Shown in pieces: positions 31,178-42,827 of a stretch of 64,000 bases of DNA. The notes below the pieces were generated by a model. It was not told where the DNA came from. It worked only from the letters and a program-made list of their open reading frames with translations, and made no database searches. The position numbers were made by a program, and so were the translations under genes. Source of the DNA: Emiliania huxleyi CCMP1516 (taxonomy: Eukaryota > Haptophyta > Isochrysidales > Noelaerhabdaceae); the NCBI RefSeq assembly GCF_000372725.1, contig NW_005196456.1, forward strand, positions 469,901 to 533,900, written 5' to 3'. Within the stretch, counting starts at the first letter, position 1. Every line of letters begins with the position of its first letter.

Positions 31178-34100
31178 ATGCCGGACCTTTCGCCGCGTGA
31201 CATGCCGTCGCCGCGCTTCAGCACCGCCGTTGTCGAGGACCTTTCCGACGCCGTGTACACTCAGACCGGCGTGATGGGGTTGGTGCGCCTGACGTCGAAC
31301 GTGCGCCTCTCTGCGACAATAAGCAGTGACGGTGGGACGGAAATGGGCGGTCCGAAAGGAATGGGTGGCCTCCTGGCGTCCCTCGGCAAGGGCAGCCCAT
31401 CCGCCCGGCGCCGCTCCCTCACCCAGCCCGGCGAGAGGGCGCAGAACGAGCGGCGGTCGCAGCTTGGGCCAGAGAGCCTCGACCTGCTGGCCATGTACGT
31501 CCCGGACCTGGTGCTGCGGCAGTTCTCGAGCGGGCTGGACGGGAGGAAGCCGCCTCCGACGGGCGCCTTCTCCGAGCCCCTCCGCGGCGCACTCCTCTTC
31601 GCCGACATCTCGGGCTTCACTGGGCTCACGCAGCAGCTGCAGGCGCCGACACCCTCCGCCCGCAGTCAGCCACCCGCCCTCCACGCCGTCCTTCACCCCG
31701 TCCACCCTTCCTCACCCGCCCACCCGTCGCTCCGCAGGCCTCCGATCTCGGACCGGCGCGGGGGGCCGAGGAGCGCAACAAGAGTGGCACCCCCCCCCCT
31801 CCAGCCACTTCTCGGACCCTTCCGTGACGCTTCCCGGACCCTTCCTTGCTAGGAGCTCAACAAGGTCCTCTCGGACTACTTCTCGCTCCTGATCCGCTGC
31901 TTCCACAAGCACGGCGGCGACGTCGTCTCATTCTCCGGCGACGCGATGACGGCGAGATCTAGCCGAGATTTGCTCAGATGCAGCAGAGAGAACAGCCTCC
32001 TCCTCAGCTCGCCTTTCGCGCACGACAGACAGGCGACCGCTCCCCAGAGCCCTTCCGAGACACGCCCCCCGTAGGTCCTCGAGGCTCGGCCCGCCGTATC
32101 TCCCCACATCTCCCCATAGGTCCTCTTTGAGGCTCGGCCCGTCGCGTCGTCGCAAGAGGCTAGTGCCGCCAGCGGCAGCGGCGCCAGCGGCGCCAGCGGC
32201 GGCGGCGGCGGCGGCGATGCCGCCTCTGAGAGCGGGAGCCTCGGTCGGCGAGCGAAGTCGCTGAGCCCTGCCGCCGCGGCGATGCGCGGCTGTGCGGCAG
32301 AGTCGGAGGCAGCGAGGAGCGTGTCGCGCGGCACACGCGCCAGGAAGGGAGTGACTATGAGCTTGGGAGTGAGCAGGCGTCTCGCGAGTTTCTCAAGCGC
32401 GCGCTCAGCAAGGACAGCGGCGCACCCGCCCCTGCGAGCGGCGGCGGCGGCAGCGCGCGAACGTCTCCCCGCATACCGCTCGATTTGCTGCAGCTGGGCA
32501 AGACGGCCGCCTCGCCTCCGCCGCCCTGCAGCCAGCCGCCACCGGACCGCGCGTCTACCCCTCCCGACGGCTCCCCGGCGGCTGCCTTGGCGTGGCTACC
32601 TGCCGCCGTGAGGGGAGAGGACGAGGAGGCCGCAAGCTTGGCGCGCGCCGCGCTTCGCGCCGCCGCTTGCTCGCTCGAGATGCTGCAGCAGGTCCCCCTG
32701 CTAGACACTTCCTAGACACTTCCTAGACACTTCCTAGACACTTCTCTCTCGCTCGAGATGCTGCAGCAGGCCGCGAGCTTCTCGGTGTAGGTCTCGAGCT
32801 TCTCGGTGGAGGCGTACACCGCGTACGGCGTCGCAGTGACGCCCGTCTCGCTACACGCGGCGATGGGCGCGGGCGACCTCATCGGAGTGCACGTGCGGAG
32901 ACATCGCCCGAGATCGCCCGAGATCGCCTGAGATCGGGGCAGATCGGGGCAGATCGGGGCAGATCGGGGTAGATCGGGGCAGATCGGGGCGGCTCACCGC
33001 CCCGCTGGGATCAGGTGCACGGTGACTCTGCTGGCGACGTGGACCAGGGAGAGCCCCTCTCGCCGCCCACGGCTCACCGCAGCGGCTCCCGCGCTCGCGC
33101 CCCGGCCCGGCCTGCGGGCAGGGGCGGCGGCGGCGCGCTGCCTCGCTCGGCAGAGCGGCGGGACGGCTTCGCGCTGATGGGTTACCCGACCACGCAGCTG
33201 CGCGCCGGGTCGAGTGTGAGGTTGCTGACAACTGGAGTTCCAACCCGCAGGCGGCCCGATCACGCAGCTGCGCGCCGCCGAGAAGAAGGCGTGCGCGACT
33301 GCGTGGGAAGGGGGGGGGTGGGGGGCACTTTCTTGTTTACGGGGCGGGCGCGCTTCTGTGTCTAGGCTGGGGACTCGGAGGTCGTTCTCTCGCCCGAGTG
33401 TTGGGCGCTGCTCGCCCCGCATTGCGACGGCGCCGTCGACGCGGACGGCTTCGCGCGGCTCCGATCCGTCCGAAAGTGCGGCCACTCTTGCACGGGGGGA
33501 AGAAGAGGGGGCGAGGGTACGATCACTGAGGCTGGTGTTCAATAGGTCTGCCCACTCTCGCATGTGGAAGGAGGCGCAGGCGGAGGCGACGGCAGTTTCG
33601 CGCGACGCGTCGATGCTTTGGCTGGAGCGGTCGGCGGCGGTGGCGGCGCGGCGGGCGGCTGCTCGTGGGCCGGCGCGAGATCACGCGAGATGACGTCGAG
33701 AGGACGTCGAGGTTAGGCGCGGCTGGCGGCGTACATCCCCGAGCCGGTGCAGTACCGGATGCGGACGGCGGGCATGAACTGGCTCGCGGACTTTCGGCTC
33801 GCGACGATCCTCTTTGTGCGCACCACCACCCTCTCGCCAGACCACAGGTTAGTCGATGAACCAAGAGCTGTCACTCCATCCATGTAGGTGCGCATCACCA
33901 CCCTCTCGCCGGACTACGTCTCGCCGGGCATGTTCCCCGCCGGCCCCGTCGCAGACGCAGACAACATTCACCAGTCAGGACTCTCCACGAGTCAACGCAT
34001 CACGCATCACGCACTCAGGCATTGTCGCGCAGACGCAGACTGCGTTCGGTGCGATCCGCGCCGAGCTGGCTCGCTTCGGAGGCACGCTCGCTCGTATTGT

Positions 34101-37100
34101 TGCTACCGTGATCATCATCATTGTTGGTATTGTTCTTATTGCCCTTGTGCTTCGGAGGCATGCTCGCACGCTTCAACGTCGACGACAAGGGCACCATCCT
34201 CTTCGCCGCGTTTGGCACTCTTCCCTCCCCCCGAGGATGACGAAACCCGCGCCGCCTCTACCAACTAATCAGCTCTGGCGAGCGAAACAGGCCCTCCTCC
34301 CCACCAGCATGAGGATGACGCGAGCCGCGCCGTCCTCTGCGCGGTGGCGACGCTGGAGCGGCTGCGGTCGCTCGGGCACGAGGTCCGCTGCTGCTCCCCC
34401 GGCGCCGCCTCCCGCCCACCCCTCACCAACTCACCTCGCCGGACTGCGCTGCCCAGGTCCGGATCGGCGTCACCACTGGCACCGTGTTTTGTGGCACGGT
34501 GGGCAACGCCGAGCGGGGCGAGTACACTTTCTACGGCACGACGGTCAACATGGCGGCGCGGCTCATGACCAGCGGCGAGAGCCCCCCCCCCCCCCCCCCC
34601 CCATGGTACACGAGAAGGGAGCTGCGCGTCAGCAGGACAGAGAGCTGCGCGTAGGCGAGAACGACGGCATTCTTGTCGACGAGACGACGCGGCGCGACGC
34701 CGCGGCGGAGGACAGCTGCCTCGTCGACTTCGAGCCGCTGCCGCCTCTCTCTCTCAAGGGGCACGACGGCGCCTTCGCCGCCTTCCGCCCTTCGCGCCGC
34801 ACGGCCGACGAGTCGGGCCGGCGGGGCTGGCGGGCGGCGGCAAACACGCGGCGCGACGAGCGGAGCCGGTTGCGCGCCAAGCTCGACTCGTTAATGTACG
34901 ACTAGTTGCTGATGATGCATAGTTAATACGGTATTAGGCTGCGCGCCAAGCTCGACTCGCTGGCGGGGAGCGGGCGCGGCGGGCTGCTGGTGGTGCAGGG
35001 GGAGGCCGGGATGGGGAAGACGTCGCTGCTGCGCGAGGCCGGCCGGGCGGCGGTCCGCGGCTTGCGGCTGCCTGTGTTTTGAGCCCGCGACCCGTCCGTC
35101 TGTAGGCCGAGCGGATGGGGGTGAGCTGGTCACTCCGTCCGTTGGTGAGCTGATGAGTTCATCCGCTACTCTAGGCCGAGCGGATGGCGGTGAGCCTGTC
35201 GGCGTCCGTGCTCAAGGGGAGCTGCTCCGCCATCGACGAGGCGACGCCGCTACACGTCTTTGGCTTCGTCATGCGCCAGCTCCTCGACGGCCTCCGCCTT
35301 CGGCGTGGTTCATGGTTCACTCCTCGTGCCTCCATTCGCCAGGCGCCAGCTGCTCGACGGCCTCTCGCACGCGTTCCTCGGCGGGTTCGACGGCGCGCTG
35401 GGCGGCGCCGGCGGCCGGCTCGGCCTCGCTCAGTCCCTCGCGCCGTCGAACCCGCGCGGCGGCAGGCGCGCGCGCACCGACTCGCCGCCGCTTGGGCGGC
35501 GCGCTTCGCCCGGCTCGCCCGTTCGGGTGGAGGCTGGGGGGCGGCCCTCGTCGCTCGGCCGCCGGAGCGGCGCCGACGCCATCCGCCTCCCTTCTGGCCT
35601 TGTCCAGGACGTGTCCATCACGCGTCCGAGACATATGTCCCCAGGCGCCGACGCCGCGGGCGCCGTGCGGAACGACGCCGGGCTCGCGACCCTCGGCACT
35701 GCGTCGGAGGCGCGGTCGCTGTCGGCGCGCTCTCTGCTCGACAGCGGCGACGCGGCGAGGCACATGCCCCTCCTCTCCGGCCTCCTCGGCCTCGGCATGT
35801 GCGACACGCCCCACACCGCAAACTTGCGCGGCGCGCGGCGGCGCGAGAAGCAGCTCTCGCTAGATGGGGAAGCTCTGTCCATGTATTCCGACGGGCGCTC
35901 GAGAGGACGCGCATTCAGCCGTAGTCAGCCGTGCTCCCTGCACTCCTAGCCCGCGCACGCGGTGCTCGGAGTACACTCATTCACACCCGCGGCCTTGGCG
36001 TGTTCGCAACGTAGGCTGCTCTCGCTCTGCGTGCAGCTGCTGGCGGCCAAGGCTGCCAAGACGCCCACGCTGATCCTCCTCGACAATGTGCAGTGGATGG
36101 ACGCGCAGTCGTGGGAGCTGCTCATCCGCGTCAAGCACGAGGTCCCTTCCGAGACACCTCCTAGACACTTCCCGGACATTGCTCATCCGCGTCAAGCACG
36201 AGGTCCCTTCCTAGACACCTCCTAGACACTTCCCGGACATTGCTCATCCGCGTCAAGCACGAGGTCCCTTCCTAGACACCTCCTAGACACTTCCCGGACA
36301 TTGCTCATCCGCGTCAAGCACGAGGTCCCTTCCTAGACACCTCCTAGACACTTCCCGGACATTGCTCATCCGCGTCAAGCACGAGGTCCCTTCCTAGACA
36401 CCTCCTAGACACTTCCCGGACATTGCTCATCCGCGTCAAGCACGAGGTCCCTTCCTAGACACCTCCTAGACACTTCCCGGACATTGCTCATCCGCGTCAA
36501 GCACGAGGTCCCTTCCGAGACACCTCCTAGACACTTCCCGGACATTGCTCATCCGCGTCAAGCACGAGGTCCCTTCCTAGACACCTCCTAGACACTTCCC
36601 GGACATTGCTCATCCGCGTCAAGCACGAGGTCCCTTCCTAGACACCTCCTAGACACTTCCCGGACATTGCTCATCCGCGTCAAGCACGAGGTCCCTTCCT
36701 AGACACCTCCTAGACACTTCCCGGACATTGCTCATCCGCGTCAAGCACGAGGTCCCTTCCTAGACACCTCCTAGACACTTCCCGGACATTGCTCATCCGC
36801 GTCAAGCACGAGGTCCCTTCCTAGACACCTCCTAGACACTTCCCGGACATTGCTCATCCGCGTCAAGCACGAGGTCCCTTCCTAGACACCTCCTAGACAC
36901 TTCCCGGACATTGCTCATCCGCGTCAAGCACGAGGTCCCTTCCTAGACACCTCCTAGACACTTCCCGGACATTGCTCATCCGCGTCAAGCACGAGGTCCC
37001 TTCCTAGACACCTCCTAGACACTTCCCGGACATTGCTCATCCGCGTCAAGCACGAGGTCCCTTCCTAGACACTTCCCGGACATTGCTCGTCCGCGTCAAG

Positions 37101-40100
37101 CACGAGGCCTAACCTTGCCTCGACCCCAGCCCTAACCCCACCTGTCTGGCAGAGACCACCTTTGTCTTGCCCTCACCCGAGCCCACCACCCACCTAACCA
37201 CCCACCTACCACCCACCTAGGTCCCGTCGCTGCTCGTCATCGCCGCAGTGCGCACCGAGCCCGCGACCAGCGGCGAAAAGTCGGGCGGGCGTGGCGACAC
37301 GGGCGGCGGCGGCGGGGCGCGCGGGCGGCACGGGCGCGCGCGGACGGACGCAGGACAGCGCAGCGGCGGCGCCGCTCCGCCCGCCTCTGCGCTCGCCGGC
37401 ACCGACCCCGCCGCTGGAGGAGGCGGGAGCGGCGCCAGCCTGCCTCCGGAGCTGGCGAATCTGCCCAGCCTGCCCGCAACCTCCTCGGGCTCGCTGCTCG
37501 GCGCGCCGGCAGTGTCTCACCAGCGCTCGGGCTCTTCGGAGCACGCTCCGCCCGTGGCGCTCCAGACGTCAGGCAAGCGGGGCGGCGGCGGCTCTTCGGG
37601 CAAACAGCCGAGGCCTAGCTCCGGCACCGCCGAGTCGAGCAGTTGATCCGCTCATCTTGACGCACAGGCCACAAGCGAGGCGGTTCCTCCGGCTCCGCCG
37701 TGTCGAGCCGCGGCTCCGCGGCGCTCGCGCCGAACGGCGGCGAGGCTGGAGTCCTCTCGGCGGAGGTGCTGAGCCGCTCGCTGCTGATGTCGTCGATGGA
37801 GCGGCGGCTCAAGGCGTCTCAGATGGCCGTTCTCACCACGCTCGAGGAGGAAGAGCGGATGCGGCTCGGCCCGCTGCAGCCCGCCGACCTGCAGGCGAGA
37901 TTGGGCCGAGATCAGCCGAGATCAGCCGAGATCAACCGAGATTACCCGAGAATACCCGCCGACCGCCAAGCAGCCATCCGCCTCTCCCCTCGCCTCTCCC
38001 CTCCTCTCCTCTCCCCGCCCCGCCTCTCCTCTCCTCTCCTCTCCCCTCCCCTCCGCTGCTCTCCGCTCCTCTCCTCTCCTCCCCTCGCCTCTCCTCCCCT
38101 CGCCTCGCACTCTTCTCCTCATCTCTTTAACGCGACCAGGCGATTCCACCCCCCACCCACCCACCAGTTCATGGCCGAGATTACCCGATATCACCCGAGA
38201 TTTAACCCCCCCCACCCCCACAGTTCATGGCCGAGGAGATGCTTGGGGTCGAGTCCCTACCGCAGGAAATCGCCGCCTTCCTGCTCCGCAAGAGCGAGGG
38301 CAGCCCGCTCTACTGCGAGGAGAGCATGTCCTTCCTAGACACTCCCCAGACACTCCCGAGACACTTCCTAGGCAACCCGCTCTACTGCGAGGAGATCATG
38401 TGCTTCCTCCTCCACCAGCGGCTCGTCGTCGCGGCGCGGATCGGCCCCGACGGCCCCCGCCCCCCCCCGTGCGGCGGAGGAGGCCGACCCCCACGGGCGG
38501 AGTGCTTCACTCGTTGACTGATGAGGGAGTAGGCTCCCTCGTGCCAGAGGCGGAGGAGGCCGACAGCGTGCAAGAGCTCCTCCACGAGCGGGTGGACTCG
38601 TTCCGCTCCGCAAAGCCGCTCGCGGCGTCGGCGGGGGGAGGGCGGCGGAGGGGGACGGTGATGCTCGCCAAGGGCGCCTCCCTCTCCTCGCTCGAGTCTG
38701 CCTTTGGGTCGGCCGACTCGGTCGCAGGCCAGTCGCACACGCTGCAGCGGCTGCTCACGGCGCAGGTGTCGAGATGACACGAGATGACACGAGATTGCAC
38801 GAGATTGCGCAGGGGTGGACTAGCTGCCGCTCCGAGCCCCGAGAGGAGAGGCGAGAGGAGAGGCGAGCGGAGAGGCGAGCGGAGAGGCGAGCGGAGAGGC
38901 GGGAGGAGCCGGGAGTAGGTCGATTCGCTGCCGCACGAGATGCAGAGATCACACGAGATCACACGAGATTGCACGAGATTGCGGAGTAGGTCGACTCGCT
39001 GCCGCACGAGATGCAGACGGTGCTGCAGACGGCGTCGGCGATGGGCGACGCCCTCTCTTCCAAGGCGCTGCGTGACGTGCGCCGGCAGCTCGACATGAAG
39101 CCCAATCGTTCACTCCTCCCTCACATAATCAACAGGCGCTGCGTGACGTGCACCGGCAGCTCGACATGAAGCCAGAAGGCCCGCGCCTCGACGCGCGCCC
39201 CAGCCCTCCCGCTACGCGAGAGGGCGCGAGAGGGCGCGAGAGTCGCCGAGGTCATTAGGCTCGCGTCTCGACGAGTGCTTGCGCAAGCTGCGCGGCTACC
39301 GCTACCTCGAGTTCGCGCTCGACTCGAAGACGTGCCCTCTCCCCTCCGCCATGCCGCGCGGCATGTCCAGGACGCGTCCAGGACGTGTCCATGACATGCC
39401 CGCGACACGTCCGCAGGTACTCCTTCCGTTCCGCCATGCTGCGCGACGTGCTCTACTCGAACCTCCCTTTCGAGAAGCGCAAGCGCGTGCACGAGGCCGC
39501 GCCGCGCCGCCCCCCCGGGCAGCGGTGTCACGGCGTCTCTTCACAGCCGAGCCTTCTGGCAGGCGACGGCGCGCGGGATCGTCGCCGAGGCCGCTCGCGG
39601 CGACGCAAAGGAGGCGGCGTTCCTGTCCGCGCTGAAGCACTACAAGACGGCCGAGAACTGGGGGCAGGTGATGCTCCTCGCTGCGGACGCGGCCGAGCAG
39701 GCATGCCTCGGCTGTATCATCTCGGCTGCACCTCGGCTGCACCTCGGCTGCACCTCGGCCGCACCTCGGCCGCACCTCGGCCGCACCTCGGCTGCACCTC
39801 GGCTGCACCTCGGCTGCACCTCGGCTGCACCTCGGCCGCACCTCGGCTGCACCTCGGCCGCACCTCGGCCGCACCTCGGCTGCACCTCGGCCGCACCTCG
39901 GCTGCACCTCGTACCTCGCACCCGGCTCGTATCTTGTTCTGGGAGGAGACAGCTCCCCCTCGAGCTCCCCTCGACCTCCCCTCGACCTCTCTCGGCAGGC
40001 GCTCTCGTGTGCGTCTTGGGAGGAGGCCGTCTCGGTGACGACGCAGGCCAGCATGCTCCTTGGGCAGCAGACTGACGTTCGTTCGTCTGCTTCTTCTTCT

Positions 40101-42421
40101 TCTCAGTCTTCTTCTTGCTGTTGTCGCAGGCCAGCATGCTCCTCCGGCAGCACGGCGGCGCCCTCGCCCCTCTCCCTCCCGGCTCGGCAACCCGCTGGCT
40201 GGTGCTTCGCGGCGAGGCGCTGCTCGCTCTCGGCAACCGCGCGGAGGCGACTGCCAGCCGTCCCCCTCGGCCTGAGTGAGTGGTTCATTCATTACATCCT
40301 CCTCCTCCATGAATGCACCGCACCAGGCGACCGTCACCCTCGGCCTCGCCTTCGACGAGGGGCTCGAGCGCGGCTCCGACCTCGGCAGGCACCTTCATCA
40401 CTCCCCCCCCCCCCTCTCCATCACACCATCACACCACCATCACACCTCCGACCTCAGCAGGCGGACCCGCGCCAAGCGCGCGAGCACCCTCGGGGCCCTC
40501 CTCGTGCAAGGGCGCCGCCTGCTCGGGGGCGGCCGCCGCAAGTCGGGCGGCGCGCGCCAGTCGCAGGCAGCCCCTCCCAGCAAGCGGGGGTCGGCGACGA
40601 GGTCACCGCCGCCGGTGCGGGCGGGCTGTCCCTCCCCCGTGCCGCGCGAGGCGCAGGGTCGCGAGGCGCGAGGCCGCGCTCCCGACGCGTACCACAAGCC
40701 GTCATCTCGCTCGACGGACCCGGCCGACCAGAGCTACCGCGCGTGTGACGGCGCCCGCCGGCCGGGCGACTCCGCCTCGCTGGGCGAGATGAGCCGAGAT
40801 GAGCCGAGACGGGCCGAGATGGGCCGAGATGAGCCGATGAGCCGAGATGGGCCGAGATGGGCCGAGATGGGCCGAGATGGGCCGAGATGGGCCGAGATGG
40901 GCCGAGATGGGCCGAGATGGGCCGAGATGGGCCGGGTCCTCATCGCTGGGCGAGACGAGGCCATCCGAGCCGCGATTGTGCAGGGGGCGTCTCTTCACCA
41001 CTCTTGGCGTGCGTGAACAGGCGACATGCGGCCGACGGACCGCGCGTCCGTGGTCATCGCGGCGGGCGGGTGCGCGTGGCGCGAGGCCGGCGTCGCGGCG
41101 GCGTGAACGGCGCCTCCTCACAGTGTCGGGCGCGAGCAGGTGGCTGCAGTGCGAGGCGGAGCTGCGGCACGGCCTGAGCGCGTACGCGATGCTCTTCTTT
41201 GCCCAGCTCGAGTCCGCGGCGGAGTCGGGCAGCCAGGCGGCGGCAGAGGCACTCTCGGTGCCTGTCCGCCCGAGGACCGCGCGCCGCGGCGTGAAGGGCG
41301 TCTCTCTTCACGGAGCGGTGCGGTGCGCACAGGTGACCGCCGTCGAGTCGCGGCTCCCGCTCGCGACGCAGGCGGCCGCGCTGCTGCCCGAGTGCGCGGA
41401 GCGCCTCCTCGGCTACGCGTGCGCCCTGATCGCGATGGGCCTCTGCGCGAGCGGCAACTGCCGCGCCGGATCGGGGGGAGGCGGAGGCGGCGCGGGAGGG
41501 ATGATGCCGGCCGCGCTCGGCGGCGGCGGCCTCGGAGGCGGCCGGATGAGCGTCGGCGGCGCGCGGGGCGGCGCGGCGCGCTCTCGCCCGTCCATGTCTG
41601 TGCTGCGCTCCAGCCTCGCGGCGCTGCACGAGGCGGGCCGCCTCTCGAGACACTTGCGAGGCACTTGCGAGGCACTTGCGAGGCACTTGCGAGGCGTGGG
41701 CGGTGCGCGGTAGGCGGTCGAGGCCTTCGTCGAGACGTCGCCCGTCGCCAGCAGGCAGGTGGCGGGCGCGCTCTTCGCACCGCCTCCAGACGCAGCAGGT
41801 CTCCTCCGCCCCCGCCCCCTTCCCCCGGGGACACGTTCCTGGCCCTCTGGACGGAGGCTCCCGCCTGTCTCGCACGCGGAGATGCGAGGGGTCGCTCGCC
41901 CTCGCACCTCTCTGTGTGGGGCGACATCTCTTCCTTCTGTCCCCAGGGGCGCAGTGCGGGAGCGGCGGCGGCGGCGGGCTGGCGGCGGGCGCCTCGCCGC
42001 CAGCGACGCGCGCGACGGGGTCAATGGAGGAGGGGAGCATGGAGCTCGCCGCACCCTCCTTCCTCGCCAAGCTCTGCCTCGCGCTCGGTGAGACGTAGCC
42101 GAGAGAGTAGCCGGGGTGGCAGAGAGAGTGGCGGAGAGTCAGTGGCGGAGAGGATGATCAAGCGAGGTCGGCCTCACCCGAGATTGGCGGGAGAGCTCAC
42201 TCAGAGCTCTGCCTCGGTACACTTCCGAGTGGGGCGGGTGCGGCGGCGGCCCCTCACGCCCTCTCCCCGCGCCGAGCAGGCCTCTCGCCGCTCTCGAGCG
42301 AGGCGGACGCCGCGATGTGGTTCCGGCAGGCGTCGGCGCTGTCGGCCGAGGCCGACCACTCGCAGCTGCACCGCATGATTCTGATGCTCTCGGTGGACGT
42401 GCCGCTCTCCGCCACGCTGTG
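31178..42421 (+). CDS. Soluble-type adenylyl cyclase (ADCY10-like): two class III cyclase domains, NTPase domain, helical C-terminus
   Basis: A very long gene of perhaps 25-30 short exons, making cAMP in cytosol or nucleus; the mammalian relative is activated by bicarbonate and calcium. Cyclase domain 1: GALLFADISGFTGLTQQL (31588-31642, first metal Asp), ELNKVLSDYF ... HGGDVVSFSGDAM (31853-31951, second metal Asp), then VLFEARPV and later DSEVVLSPECW. Cyclase domain 2: LATILFVRTTTLSPD, VDDKGTILFAAFG and RIGVTTGTVFCGTVGN ... TVNMAARLM (34455-34570), which is very close to the sAC family. An NTPase domain follows: P-loop GEAGMGKTS near 35001-35027, Walker B LILLDNVQWMD (36070-36102), EGSPLYCEE, LPHEMQTVLQTASAMG and FRSAMLRDVLYSNLPFEKRKR. 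The rest is helical (TPR-like), ending SVDVPLSATL. Exon 1 has a GC donor (31643). The introns are packed with tandem repeats and copies of exon ends, so the full join is not certain. Confidence 0.8.
32902..32990. repeat. 10-bp intronic array (AGATCGGGGC / AGATCGCCCG)
   Basis: About nine units of 10 bp, first AGATCGCCCG then AGATCGGGGC, lie in an adenylyl cyclase intron. They belong to the same GAGAT/AGATC-type decamer class seen in other introns. Confidence 0.85.
36120..37110. repeat. 61-bp tandem repeat, 16 copies plus a partial, made of an exon end and its splice donor
   Basis: The unit starts GCTCATCCGCGTCAAGCACG, which encodes LLIRVKHE at the end of the Walker B exon, and goes on with GTCCCTTCCTAGACACCTCC and a similar tail. 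Starts fall at 36120, 36181, 36242 and so on every 61 bp to 37035; the 16th unit is shortened and a partial 17th begins at 37085. Copies are almost identical (a few T/G changes at one site, GAGACACC or TAGACACC). Each copy therefore offers the same donor GAG|GTCCCT. The likely acceptor is at about 37221, where the next exon begins GTCCCGTCGC, resembling the first bases of the repeat's intronic part. Confidence 0.9.
37903..38115. repeat. Decamer array followed by a polypyrimidine CTCTCCCCT tract
   Basis: 37903-37950 has about four units of CCGAGATCAG type; 37978-38115 is a nearly pure pyrimidine strand of CTCTC/CCCCT blocks. Both lie in one adenylyl cyclase intron. A purine-rich tract of the opposite kind (GAGAGGCGAG units) lies at 38838-38905 in a later intron, so the two could pair in the transcript or form triplex DNA. 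Confidence 0.75.
38768..38990. repeat. CGAGATNNNN decamers and a purine-rich GAGAGGCGAG array
   Basis: Units CGAGATGACA and CGAGATTGCA (38774-38812), GAGAGGCGAG-type units (38838-38905) and GAGATCACAC / GAGATTGCAC units (38946-38985) fill an intron of the adenylyl cyclase gene. Two copies of the exon start GTAGGTCGAYTCGCTGCCGC sit at 38915 and 38986, on both sides of the last array. Confidence 0.85.
39707..39915. repeat. 11-bp intronic array (CCTCGGCTGCA / CCTCGGCCGCA)
   Basis: About 18 units of 11 bp alternate between CTGCA and CCGCA versions. They follow the exon ending DAAEQA in the adenylyl cyclase gene. The many long open frames here on both strands, repeating arginine-, glycine- and alanine-rich units, are products of this array and are not genes. 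Confidence 0.9.
40787..40935. repeat. 10-bp intronic array (GGGCCGAGAT)
   Basis: About 14 units of GGGCCGAGAT or GAGCCGAGAT lie in an adenylyl cyclase intron, with CGCTGGGCGAGA at both borders (about 40780 and 40944). Confidence 0.9.
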
Positions 42422-42827
42422 AGGTCGGCTAAAGACCTGGCTGCTCCTCTATCGCAGCGAGCGCGACCGCTCTTCGTTTGAAGGCTCGATTTGCTCATCT
42501 CGCTTGAGACGCTCTCTGACTCGCACACCGGCCTGTCGTATGAGCGGGAGCGGACAGCGGAGGCGTGGGGTGGGGTTTGACGATTGATCATTGTGTGCTT
42601 CCGCGTCACTACTGGCTCCGCCACTTTGTAACAATGAATGATTTTTATATCACTCGTACTCACATAATCTCAAAACAAACCAGGCCCGTTCAGCGTCACA
42701 TCTCAACCGTCAACGTCCGGAGGGGGGGGAGGGGCTGGGGGGAGGGCGCGGGGGCGAGGGGGGCCCCTCGCTCGGGGCTTCGCGTGCCGCTGCGGGCGGC
42801 CACAAGGAGTGTGATGAAAACCGCACC
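42422..42827. other. Space between convergent genes
   Basis: The 406 bp between the adenylyl cyclase stop and the stop of the minus-strand NHL-BTB gene. A run of alternating G and GA blocks at 42719-42775 is purine-rich. No gene seen. Confidence 0.5.

Noticed and set aside
36120..37110. Regular 61-bp repeat array considered as a CRISPR array
   Set aside because: Units are contiguous with no variable spacers, the host is eukaryotic and the unit contains exon sequence.
39300..40340. Long frames on both strands with repeating Arg, Gly, Ala, Glu or Thr, Ser, Ala units
   Set aside because: They are readings of the 11-bp intronic array in the adenylyl cyclase gene.
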